Shown piece after piece: positions 22,605-33,495 of a DNA stretch of 64,000 nucleotides. The stretch covers positions 54,084,771-54,148,770 of the forward strand of contig NC_066579.1 of assembly GCF_024323335.1 (NCBI RefSeq), read 5' to 3'. The first letter of the stretch is position 1. Every line of letters begins with the position of its first letter. Source of the stretch: Lathyrus oleraceus. Its lineage: Eukaryota > Streptophyta > Magnoliopsida > Fabales > Fabaceae. Made by a program: the position numbers and the translations under genes. The notes under the pieces were generated by a model. The model saw only the letters and a list, made by a program, of their open reading frames with translations. It was not told the DNA's origin and did not search any database.

Positions 22605-22958
22605 CTAAGAAATTACAACAGTTAACACTATGTCGTCTGATCCATGCATCATTTGGATGCAATCAATGTCGCTTTCAACTTCAACCCACCAGCGTATCGT
22701 TTCTCCAGTTTCAAATGAGAACCTTGTTCTAAGCCTCTGAATCCTTCTGATGACTTCACCAGGTTGGTAATCTCCCTCTAACCAAGACATCAAGGACCTT
22801 TTTAGTTGGTCCAACGAACGGATGTTCCAAAATTTCATCTCCATTGGGGGTTTCAAAGGCGAGAAAATAACATGCCCATCCCTTTTTAAGATTACTGGTT
22901 CAGGATCCGGCCGCCTTGATGATGTTCGCTGCCATGACGACGGTCTTGGGGATGCCAT
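22605..22958 (-). CDS. Small third MULE gene, possibly PB1-like (117 aa)
   Basis: ATG at 22958 (MASPRPSSWQ) to a stop at 22605. The frame also extends 21 codons upstream to 23021, but the TATA box at 23024-23031 makes the inner ATG the likely start. There is a basic, S/P/R-rich N-terminus, then FWNIRSLDQLKRSLMSWLEG and a C-terminal WWVEVESDIDCIQMM followed by IVLTVVIS. The order (a LKR helix, then a strand ending in a run of V/I) parallels the transposase N-terminus (FSYLKRKIESKL ... VKFYKSLIQND ... YIVLYIVL), so I infer a free-standing PB1-like domain. It is convergent with the transposase, with 222 bp between the stops, and lies entirely inside the element. I do not recognise a named family. 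Confidence 0.65.
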   Translation of the reverse strand: MASPRPSSWQRTSSRRPDPEPVILKRDGHVIFSPLKPPMEMKFWNIRSLDQLKRSLMSWLEGDYQPGEVIRRIQRLRTRFSFETGETIRWWVEVESDIDCIQMMHGSDDIVLTVVIS

Positions 22959-23023
22959 GAACTCAACTTGATACAGAAGGTGGTACGAAACAGTGTTGAA
23001 GAAAATGCAAGGAAATAACACTT

Positions 23024-23031
23024 TATTTATA
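23024..23031 (-). promoter_or_regulatory. TATA box of the small third MULE gene
   Basis: TATAAATA on the minus strand, 66 bp upstream of the ATG at 22958. It supports independent transcription of the small gene. Confidence 0.65.
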
Positions 23032-23124
23032 GGAAAAGATCTGGGTTGTACACCAGTCTACCTAACCCTAATTCTCCCCAAAATTTATAAATAATATTAT
23101 TATTTAAATTATAAATTAAATTAA

Positions 23125-23188
<64 letters not shown>

Positions 23189-23310
23189 TGTAAATAAATA
23201 TTTATATATATTAATTAAATGTGTATAATATTAATTGTTTATAAATTAAATTAATATATATATATATATAAATTAATATATATATAAATAATATATATAT
23301 ATATATCTTG
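23125..23310. repeat. AT microsatellites in the MULE right arm
   Basis: Several runs of (TA)n, the longest at about 23134-23186, between the small gene and the right inverted repeat. Confidence 0.9.
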
Positions 23311-23429
23311 TAATAATTTTATTTATATATAAGTGTTAATATAAATTAATATAATTTAAAAAAAATATATTTATCAAATATCTAATATTTAAAAAAAAAA
23401 AATTAAAAAAAAAAATTAATAAAACATTT

Positions 23430-23633
23430 AAAAAAAAAAAAAAAAAAAAAAAGGGATTGGGCATAGGCGCCACCCCTAGTGGCGACTTGCCCTACCCATT
23501 AAGGGTAGGCGCCAACTAGGGTGGCGCCTATGTACACAATTAGGGCAAATTTTGCCCATTTGTGTAATTTTTTTGAAAAATGGGTTAATTTTGAAATTTT
23601 TTTTAAAATTCTGGATATTTAAAAAAAAAATTC
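23430..23633 (-). repeat. Right terminal inverted repeat of the MULE
   Basis: Reverse complement of the left end, including the A-rich tract and the GGCGCC-containing core (about 23464-23530). It ends at GGATATTTAAAAAAAAAATTC. Confidence 0.9.
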
Positions 23634-23642
23634 ACATTTTAC
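23634..23642. other. Right 9-bp target site duplication of the MULE
   Basis: acattttac, identical to 15547-15555. Confidence 0.9.
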
Positions 23643-23740
23643 TCATAACATAAAGAAAATAACTATACTCTACCAATTCATTAGAAAATGTCACTCTTAA
23701 AGAGACCCTTTTAAAAACTCCAACACATAACCCCCCGTAA
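23643..23740 (-). pseudogene. LINE reverse transcriptase remnant, 5' part
   Basis: On the minus strand the frame reads ELVEYSYFLYVMSK directly up to the MULE target site. This corresponds to the AYDSVxWxFL..VMxKMGF region that precedes the FPxKW motif preserved at 15550. It is therefore the missing upstream part of the LINE fragment at 15000-15555. Upstream of about 23740 the similarity fades. Confidence 0.7.
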
Positions 23741-23900
23741 CAACCAAACAGACACTACCACACCAACACTACCCTTTTATATTAGTATTGATATATTTTG
23801 TTAATTTATTATTCATTGATACTCATTTTTTTTCAAACTATTTAGTTTAATCTATTTATTTTAACTATAATTAATCACTCACTCTCATTTTATAGTATTA

Positions 23901-25535
<1,635 letters not shown>

Positions 25536-25554
25536 ATTTAGGATGGAGGGAGTA
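25536..25554. mobile_element. One end of a Stowaway-like MITE
   Basis: aatttaggatggagggagta matches the usual Stowaway/Tc1-mariner MITE end (GGAYGGAGGGAGTA, with TA as target). I could not fix the partner end; tactctccttattaat at 24857 is a weak candidate. Confidence 0.35.
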
Positions 25555-25607
25555 GCTAACAAATTCTTTTACTTTCAAATAAAATTAGTGAAGTTTAAGA
25601 ATATATG

Positions 25608-25907
25608 TTAAAGTGGTAAAATTTCATATAATTCAAAATGGATGAAGTGGTTGATAAATAATGAAATTTCCAAGAAGATACGGGCATGGCTGTTTGGCGA
25701 ACCTTGGATAAAAGTTTCAACTTTTCTTTTAACTTTTTCAATATCCAAATCACCAAAATCCAAGACTACTTTAATGATAGTTTGATCTTGTAGATTGAGG
25801 TTGTTGTCGCTCTTTTTTTTTATGGATTCCCAAATGTCACACAAAGGAAATGTGTTTGGAGGACAATTATAATGACCTTCTAACAACCCTTTTGAACTGT
25901 GTTCATG
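25608..25907 (-). pseudogene. Unidentified ORF remnant
   Basis: About 99 codons are open between a stop at 25908-25910 and one at 25608. There is no ATG at the start, so this is a fragment if it is coding at all. The composition looks protein-like (LLEGHYNCPPNTFPLCDIWE, VVLDFGDLDIEKVKRKVE, FIQGSPNSHARIFLE) rather than random AT translation. I do not recognise a family. No partner exons were found nearby. Confidence 0.3.
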
Positions 25908-26189
25908 CTAAGTGATGAAAAGAAAAGAAATATATTTTGAAATTATAGAAAGTAGAAATCAGTCTGAATGCTGACGAGTGTTAGTGGTGGAACCGGCATG
26001 GTGACACAATGGGAGGCTATCGGTGGAATCGACGCAACAGTAGGCAGCAGATTCGGCGTAATGGGTGGTTCGGTCTGTCGGAGCTCATGCTTAGTTTTCT
26101 TGGTTCACGTGTACTGGACTTTATTGTTTTGGTTCGTAGATTCATTCGCTAATGGATTATGTTTTGGATTTCAGCCGTTGTGAATATGT

Positions 26190-26797
26190 GTGTATATTAT
26201 TCTTGTCTTTACAACCTTTAGAAATTTAAAGTTGAAGACAAAGAGAAGTGTTTGACAATCCTTGTGGTAATCTTAGAGAGACAAGGGTAAATTCCTAAGA
26301 GTGTGTTCTTAGAATTTGTGAAACCGTTGGAGATATCTAAAGAGGATTGTGAAACACTTCTAAACACCTTGGACTTATGTGATTCGTATATCGAGAGTAA
26401 TTGGAGAGATTGAGAAACACATAGATAAAAAATAATGTATGATTTTGAAAACTTGAATGACTATTTTCTTGTATTCCATCTGATTTTTTTTGTAACAACG
26501 CTTGCTAGTATAATGAATTAGAGAGTATTTTCTTATAACTTATTTATAATCTTTTGTAATAACTCTTGAAAATATAGTAAATCAGAGAACTGCTTTGTTT
26601 CCCATAGTAGATCGTTTGATCAAACTAGATAAACAAGTTATTGTGTTTCCCGTCTTTTATCTTCTTATGCCAAGTTAAGTTGTTATCTTATTGCAAAAAG
26701 AGTTATTTTTGTTCAAGGACATTTATTTTGGTTATCATTATTCTTTTTTCCCACACATCAAATTTTTTGGTGTGATTAAACCTTTCAATCTCACAAC
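26190..26797 (+). repeat. 5' LTR region of a decayed copia element (approximate)
   Basis: AT-rich sequence ends in caatctcacaacaagTGGTACCCAACA (about 26787-26813), which resembles an LTR end plus a decayed initiator-tRNA-Met primer site. The gag remnant starts about 50 bp later. The left limit is a guess. Confidence 0.4.
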
Positions 26798-26849
26798 AAG
26801 TGGTACCCAACATGAGGTAAAAATGTTTTGTTTAAAAGTAATCACCATG

Positions 26850-28690
26850 AAGTCTAAATGAAAGACCGAGAAGTTTTTCAGAGACAACGATTTTGAGTTG
26901 GGGAAACTAAAGATGCAAACAATCCCAACTCAATAGAAGTATATTGAAGCATTGAAGGGCGGGGCATCAATGTTTGCATGCCTAATATAAGTAGAGGAGA
27001 TCGAGATGGTGGATAAGGCTAGAAGTACAATTATCTTGTGCCTCGAGGATAAAGTTCTAAGGGAAGTTTCTAGGGATGAGACTGTGGCTTGGATGTGGAG
27101 AAAACTTGAATCATTGTATATGACCAAGTCTTTGGCTCACATGTTTTGTTTGAAACAATAACTCCACTCATTATGAATTGAAGAGAACAAATCCATAGTG
27201 GAACACTAGAAAGAATTTCACCAGATCATGAATGATTTAGAGAATATTGACGTGAAGATTCGGGATGACAATTTGACCCATCCCTAATGGGCAACCACAA
27301 ATTTATCCACAAAGGTTAGGGTAAAAACCTGCAAAAATGGGTACGAGTGTGGGCTTGGGTAATTACACATAAAAATAAGCAGGTACAAGTGCGGGTATGG
27401 ACACCTTGGTACCCATCTCGCCTCATACCCGCACACTATATATTTATGTATTTTTATTTTTATTTTTATATTTTAGTTTATATTATTATATAAAAATGTA
27501 TGTATATCAATTATAAAACGTATATCAATGTTACCATTACGTATTTAATATAAGTGTTCGTTTATTTCAATAATAAATTGTTTGAAAACTTTTTAATATT
27601 TTTAAAAACTTTAAATTATATGATATTTTATAATTGATCTGTTTATTTTCAATAGGAATGCGGATCAGGGGTACGGGTATGGATACTTACATACCCATAG
27701 GGCACTGGTACGTGTGCTAACTTTGCACCCAAGCGGATTTAGGCTCGGGCACGGGGATTTTTTCAAATCGCGTGTATGGGGATGGATACTATAGTATCCT
27801 ATCAAAATCCTATCCATTGCCATCACTAGTGACGATTAATGATGAATACAAGGCTCTACTCTTATTATACTTATCACCCAGATCCTTTGAGCACTTTAAG
27901 GATGCCTTTATTTTTGGTATCGAAGGTACTATTACTTTGTTTTATGTTCAGACGGTTGTGAGATCCATAGAGTTTTTAAAGGTGAAATATTTGAAGATTG
28001 ACATTAGTGGTGAAGGCTTAAGTGTCTCATGAGGAAGAAGTGAGTGTAAAGATATGTCCAAATCAAAGAAGTTTAACAAGTCAAAGTTAAAATGATTTAT
28101 TTGTCAGAAATTATGTCAGTTCAATAGGGATTGTTTGTAGATGAATGACAATGCAGATTATGTTTAGATTGGAACTTCCTCTGATGAGAATATTTATGAG
28201 AGCGTTGGTCCACTAGTTGTGTCGAGTTTAGAGACTGAAGAGGGTTGGGTCATGGACTCGGGTCTCTCTTATCACACATGTCAAAGAAAATAATACGTTG
28301 AGGTTTTTAAGCTAGAGGAAGGTGGATTAGTTCATCTCGGGGACAAGAAGACATGCAAGGTTCATGGTATTTTTACGACCAGACTTAAAATATTTTATGA
28401 TTGTGAGTATCTTTTTCACATCATGAGGTGTGTTCCAGAGCTTAGGTGAAATTTTTCACATGTAACAATGTTCGATGATATAGGTTATTTCACTAGAGTT
28501 AAACTTGGAATGTTGAAGATTTTAGAAGAAACGATAATAGCTAAAGGGTTTAAAATATATTACTTATATATTTTAGAAGGTTGTAATAATGTTATTCACT
28601 CATCATCATCTAATGAAGAATTTCATGAAAATAATAAGCTATGGGATTTGAGGTCAAGGCATGGTGGATGCATGAAGGTTGTTTAAGAGA
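26850..28690 (+). pseudogene. Ty1/copia gag-protease-integrase remnant
   Basis: In shifting frames with several stops I can read copia Gag of the TNT1-like kind (FGLWKLKMQ-like start near 26890; LEDKVLREVSRDETVAWMWRKLESLYMTKS at 27040-27130), a broken zinc knuckle (FICQKLCQFNRDC near 28098), the protease region (GWVMDSGLSYHTC at 28245-28282, with the active-site D-S-G), and the pre-integrase region (KLWDLRSRHG near 28640). The coding sequence is cut by a 569-bp hAT-like element at 27261-27829 and stops abruptly near 28690, where minus-strand Ogre sequence begins. RT and RNase H are absent. Confidence 0.8.
27261..27829. mobile_element. Non-autonomous hAT-like element inside copia gag
   Basis: Flanked by tgaagatt (27253-27260) and tgacgatt (27830-27837), an 8-bp duplication with one mismatch. 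The inner ends share GATGRCAAT in inverted orientation. The body contains repeated gggtacgggtatgg words and their complements. The gag frame continues on the far side (ALLLLYLSPRSFEHFKDAF at about 27850). No coding capacity. Confidence 0.65.
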
Positions 28691-28693
28691 ACT

Positions 28694-29440
28694 TTAATGA
28701 GTTTTGCTAAAGACAAAGGATAAAAATGGAGCACAACATATGATTACTCCTTTTTTCTTCTCATATTTTATATGAAGGCAATAGTACATGTCTTCTAATA
28801 GAGCAGGAAACAAATTCTTAGCTAAGAACACCTTGATAGTGAGCGGATCTATAAAGTCATTATCATTAGGGAATATGACAACTCCGTAGATAAGAAGACC
28901 TAGAATAGTGCCGAAAGCCTCCCATTTCCCTTCTTTCTCTAATGCCCATACCTTTTCTTCCAGGAACTTCCTTGAAAACCTTTTGGGTCCCAGGCTAAGT
29001 ACTATTTCTTTTACAGTGAGGTGCAATGCTCCTGCTACCTTTTATGGTATTAGCTCTTCCCTTAAGCCTGTGAGCGGAACATGATCCTTCAGATACCAAC
29101 CCAAAATTCTTTCAAACTCTTCGATGGTCAGAGCTAGCTGAAATCCTCGGAAAGTAAAGCAACGAAGAGAAGGATCATAATATTAAGCCAAAGTAATTAG
29201 GGTCCCCATATCTACATTCATGGTCAATAACTTCAGTATCTACCCATATCTTCCTATGAAATTATTCTTCTTGCATGGTGTTATTTTGCCACTCAAGGCT
29301 ATTGAAGTGTCTATCTTGGGTAGCTTGAACTTGAGAAGAAGTGTGTTTCTTCTATTTGGACCCATATTTCAAATGCTTAATACACAAAATAAATCTTTAA
29401 TATTCCCCGAGAATAGGGCCCCATGGAAAATGCATGCAAT
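28694..29440 (-). pseudogene. Ogre ORF1 fragment with several breaks
   Basis: Homologous to the ORF1 at 1500-3131. The open part (29026-28694) reads EGKWEAFGTILGLLIYGVVIFPNDNDFIDP and then YYCLHIKYEKKKG, aligning with KGNWEAFNAQLAIMIYGVVLFPSMPNFVD of the first copy. Upstream, up to about 29440, further ORF1 sequence appears in two frames with stops (YDPSLRCFTFRGFQLALTIEEFE). The C-terminal half and coiled coil are missing. Confidence 0.75.
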
Positions 29441-29900
29441 ATAATGTTATGCATATTTTAGGTTCAAAGGTTCGGTGTATTCTGGACAAACTGCATATGA
29501 TGCTCAAAGTAGGTAGAGTTTTAAGTTTCCTGCAAAAACCCATGTACCCTCACAGGTAGGTTCTAAGGCTTTACGAAGGTTCGTAGAGTCACAGATCCTA
29601 AAGGAATCTACTCTAGGAGGAGTTTTCACACTGACTCATCAAGACAATTATGTCCGACAAGTCAGTACTACGCAACCACCATTCTATCTTAGGTGTTCTC
29701 TCAAATCCTGGTTAGTGGGTTTATCACTCAATAGTATCATAAAACCCCACCCATAATAGAGAATACAACAAATATATCCAGAATATATGAAATATAAAAA
29801 TCAATAAATACAATAAAAGAAAACAAGTAAAGTAATAAAGATAAACACCCAAAGCACACAAAGAAAATAAACAAAACGAGGCTTGACTCGCTTAGGAATG

Positions 29901-29918
29901 TCCCCAACAGAGTCGCCA
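29901..29918 (-). promoter_or_regulatory. Primer-binding site of the second Ogre element
   Basis: Minus strand TGGCGACTCTGTTGGGGA, one base different from the site at 3952-3969 and likewise two bases from the LTR end. Confidence 0.75.
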
Positions 29919-29920
29919 GC

Positions 29921-31250
29921 TGCCACACTGCGAAAAAATACAGAGCCGAAATTGAACTTTATTTATTCCAAAGGAAAGGGAAAATATCGATAAAACCCTT
30001 AAAAGAAAAAGAAGATGGGCATCGCAACCAAATTCGGGTTCGGAAGTCGATTATGCAAGGAGAAGGTATTAGCAACCCTCACATCCGTTATACTCAATGG
30101 GAATCGTTTTGATTGTTTCACACTGATGAGTGTTATTATATAAATGTTACTTACGATTGGTTTTAATTAAGGGGAAAATTAAGTTTTTAATTAATATGCT
30201 CTCCAAGATTTATAAATCATGTGTCTACGTATTCACATAGTGCAATAAGGAAATCAGAGCCCCGTAGTGTAATAAGTTTTGATTTGTTGGTTATTTTTAT
30301 TAAACGATGTTAACGTTCGTATTCTAGAAGTTAAACGTTGTTTGTATACTCGTGCGTGGGAGGTTTAAGCATTATTTGTATTGCGGTAGAACGGAAATAA
30401 CATGTCATTTATGAAAAGCTTTTGAATGCCCTAAGGATTAAAAATTGAATTTGATTGGTTGTGATTGATTTTAAGTGAGAGACAAGCATCAGACCATAAG
30501 CTTGGTACGATCGACAATCCAAGTACTCATGAGCTAAAAGGACAAACACATCTTGACCTCTCTTTTTCATCCCAAAAGTTTTTATCTATGAAATTTGTGA
30601 GGCGAGTTTAATCGTTGGTACTTAGAGGGATACAATCATCTATAAGCTAAGTACGACCGACAATTGGAATACTCCAGAGCTGAAAGAACAAGTGCATCAT
30701 GACCTCTCTTTTTCATCCATTGGGGACCGAATTAAACTCGTTTATTTTTAAGTCTTTTAAATAGAAGACAAGTATTTGGCCACAAGCTAAACACGACCGA
30801 CAACCCAAATACTTGAGAAATGGTATGGACAAGTACGTACACCCCATCCATTTTCATCTGATTTATTGTAAAAAGTGTGTTTATGAAGTGAAAGAAAGTG
30901 AATTGGCTATTTATTTAGAATAAAGTATTAAGATAATCACAAATTTCTCTTGCATAACACCAAGATAAATTTTTGTGTATTTAGGATTAAATTCTAAGTG
31001 TATATCCATGATAATATTTCGGGAGCATGTGTGAGATTATTTCTAGTAATCTAAATCAATTACCAATCAACTAGTGACATGTGTTATTATCATAATAAAT
31101 TAAGTAAAATTAATATAATATAATAATCAAAAAATAGGAGAATAGTAAAATAAATATATAAAAAAAAGATTAAAAAAAAAACATAACAAGTAAAAAGCAA
31201 CTAACAGTACTGTAAATATATGATACATTATATTATAACATAACATAAAA
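29921..31250 (-). repeat. LTR of the second Ogre element (right end approximate)
   Basis: Starts TGCCACACTGCG next to the primer-binding site. It contains the conserved block at 30040-30110 and, at about 30480-30860, three diverged copies of a ~130-140 bp unit (RACAAGYATY...CATAAGCTWRGTACGACCGACAA...GACCTCTCTTTTTCATCC). It merges into AT-rich DNA before the TAA microsatellite. Confidence 0.6.
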
Positions 31251-31263
31251 TAAAAAAACTAAT

Positions 31264-31264
31264 G

Positions 31265-31306
<42 letters not shown>
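31264..31306. repeat. (TAA)n microsatellite
   Basis: About 14 TAA units. Confidence 0.95.
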
Positions 31307-31309
<3 letters not shown>

Positions 31310-31334
31310 CTTATCTTTCCAATATTTATACTTA

Positions 31335-31870
31335 TTAGAGTGAGGGGTAAACAGACATTTTTCGTATTGATTTCTCAAGGTCACCCACATACCTTTTACC
31401 GGTTTGGTAACGAAAAAGAGAAAAAGACCCCCGTAGTCGGGTTGATGTCCAACATATCATAAACCATCTTGAAAGCCCTAATGTACCTCCAATTATTTGG
31501 AAACCATTGAGAAGGAGTAATATTAAGGACCCTGAGGATCTCAGTGGAAAAAGCAGAAAGATGAAAAGGACTCCCATATCCTTAATAAATGGGGGATAAA
31601 AGTATCGATACAACAAAGGGGGATTGGAGAAGACGAGCAAAGTTACCCTCTCCGATGGTAGACAAATCTCCAAGATGACCCAATCCTCATTCCTTGAGGA
31701 AGATACACCCACTCTCATTTGGAAGACAAAGATTTGTTCCTCAGAAGTGTAAGTAGAGATGAAGTCGCTCACATCTCTAGGAACGAAGGAGGAGGAAGAG
31801 ATTTTGTTCCTGAGAAAAAAGTAGAACAAAAAGAAGTCACTGCCACCGCCGCAACCGCAAAAGAGGAAAT
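31335..31870 (-). pseudogene. Gypsy-type Gag-like protein remnant, frameshifted
   Basis: The minus strand reads SSSSFVPRDVSDFISTYTSEEQIFVF, then NEDWVILEICLPSERVTLLVF and PLLYRYFYPPFIKDMGV. After about 31580 the family-like continuation lies in another frame (SQWFPNNWRYIRAFKMVYDML). This arrangement is that of the putative gypsy-type transposon (Gag-like) N-terminal domain found in many legume elements. The match is from memory of the family pattern. At least one frameshift breaks it, and the C-terminal part is missing. Confidence 0.5.
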
Positions 31871-32189
31871 ATCTATCCAGAAATCTTAGTCCTAATACAT
31901 AGACACTTTTTCTAAACAGATCTCCAAAAATCTAATACCAAAAATTAGGAAAGATCAAGAAATTCACGCCTAAGAAGAAGTTGAAATCTTCGTTGTGGTA
32001 ACGATAAGAGATAGCTTGAGTAAAATTGTAGAAAATAAAATAGAATGTGAATAGAAAAACCCTTCTTATAGGGAAACTCTCAGTGTTCCCCCTCGGCTTT
32101 ATAAAACTCTGCATGCTACCTTCACGTGTCGTTAATGTTTGCAATTTTGAAGATCAAATCACCATTGATTATATTAAATGAAGAAAAGC

Positions 32190-33110
32190 ATGTTAGTAGC
32201 ATGACTGATTGACATATAAAGTTAATATACCTTAGTTAAAAAAAGGAAACCTGGACACTGACTCATCGTGCAGGAATTGTAATCGAAGATCCCGCCTACT
32301 ATCTCACACGCATCCAGTTGAGGGACTCGCCTATCATTATACGCATCCCTTTAGCAAAAGGACTCGCCTATGTGGGGGGTGCCACCCATCAAAATTGTTC
32401 TCAGTTAAGGGAATCTTTGTTAGGGCAAGGGGCATATTCCGAAAAGGAAAATAGTTTTGAACACTTCGCTCTTTACAGGAAAACCATCGTGCTTGAGGGA
32501 CTTTGTAGTATTATATTTAGTAAAGATCTAAGCTAGGCCACCCTTGCCTAACAATGGGGCTGCCCAGATGGAATATAATAGAGTTTCCTAAGAGGTCACA
32601 CCGATGTGAGAGTCAAGCATGAGAAAGCCCTCACTGAATCCGAGAAGATAGGCGGTCAACAACCTCTCCTAGTAAAAGGGGAGCACTTAAGACCATGTCC
32701 AAGAGGTAAAAAACCTAAGCGGTAAGAACTCATATAAATATTGTATCCCTAAAAGGGATAAGTAGATTCTTAAGTCATACACATTTACTACTACTTAGAT
32801 ATCATCATGCTCCTAGTAACCTTAACACACCATCAACTTAACCTTCAGCCTACAACCAAGCAGCACCGGCCACCAACAGGGTCTCTCACCTCACGTGAGC
32901 TGGTCCTTTAAACAGCCTTAAAAACTATTATACAAGGTTTCTTGCCTCCGTGAGCAAGCCCTCACTACCCGAATTGTAATACACCTACAAGGGCCTCTGA
33001 GTCCCATGCTCTTTAGAGGGAACACACACACCCTGTACTTTTCGACAAGTACGATCTTTGTATAAAGCAACATGGACCAAAAGTTCAAAAAAATATTCAT
33101 TTTCCAAGTT
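32190..33110. repeat. LTR-like noncoding region, family uncertain
   Basis: Not coding. The repeated word actcgcctat (32328 and 32361), a possible TATA element (catataaatattg near 32732) and a CT-rich, less AT-rich composition suggest LTR or leader sequence, possibly of the Gag-like element to its left. No second copy in the window allows a test. Confidence 0.3.
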
Positions 33111-33119
33111 TATAAAACC

Positions 33120-33495
33120 AATTACGAGATTTTAATACTCCAATCAAAGTGGATTCTCCTGTTGGAAAATATAATCTTGTAAATGAGTTGAAACTGTTCA
33201 TGAAGCATGGTAGGAAAGTTAGTTCCAATATTAAAGTCCTCTACCAAGTGAGGATAAGAAAATTATAAGAGTATTTTGATATAATTTATTTTTATGCTCT
33301 AGAAGAAATAACAAAGTACCTGAAATATGAAAATAAGGAGATATTAATAAATTATGTCATGAATTGAATATAGTGGAACCTGCATTAATAGAACAAAAAT
33401 AAGGTTAATGTTGGCAATGTCATTATATATAATATAGCTTTAAATTTAATCAATGACAACATGGATCATGAATAAAAGTATATTAAAGATTGTAG
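33120..33495 (+). pseudogene. Ty1/copia pol remnant, part 1
   Basis: With stops and frame drift, the sequence follows the linker between integrase and RT of a copia polyprotein (VNELKLFMKHGRK near 33187, ENKEILINYVMN near 33330, ALNLINDNMDHE near 33440). The frame is interrupted at 33495 by a CACTA element and resumes at 38397. Confidence 0.6.

Larger units (their letters stand above)
15556..23633. mobile_element. Apparently intact Mutator-like element (MULE), three genes
   Basis: 8,078 bp between perfect 9-bp target duplications, with inverted ends (GAATTTTTTTTT...AAAAAAAAATTC) extending about 200 bp. It holds a plant-mobile-domain gene (minus), an MURA-type transposase (plus) and a small gene (minus). 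All three reading frames are open, which is unusual in this window full of broken elements and points to a recent insertion. Removing the element and one target copy rejoins the interrupted LINE frame. Both outer parts of the element are extremely AT-rich. Confidence 0.93.
28691..31250 (-). mobile_element. Second Ogre-like element, 5' fragment
   Basis: Minus-strand order LTR (about 31250-29921), primer-binding site, leader, ORF1 N-terminal half, then truncation at about 28690 against copia sequence. The LTR is clearly diverged from the first Ogre but shares the conserved block at 30040-30110. Confidence 0.75.

Noticed and set aside
22121..22662. Minus-strand frames opposite the transposase C-terminus and a C-rich frame at 22423-22662
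   Set aside because: The first are shadows of the transposase; the second is a translation of ACAA-rich low-complexity 3' sequence.
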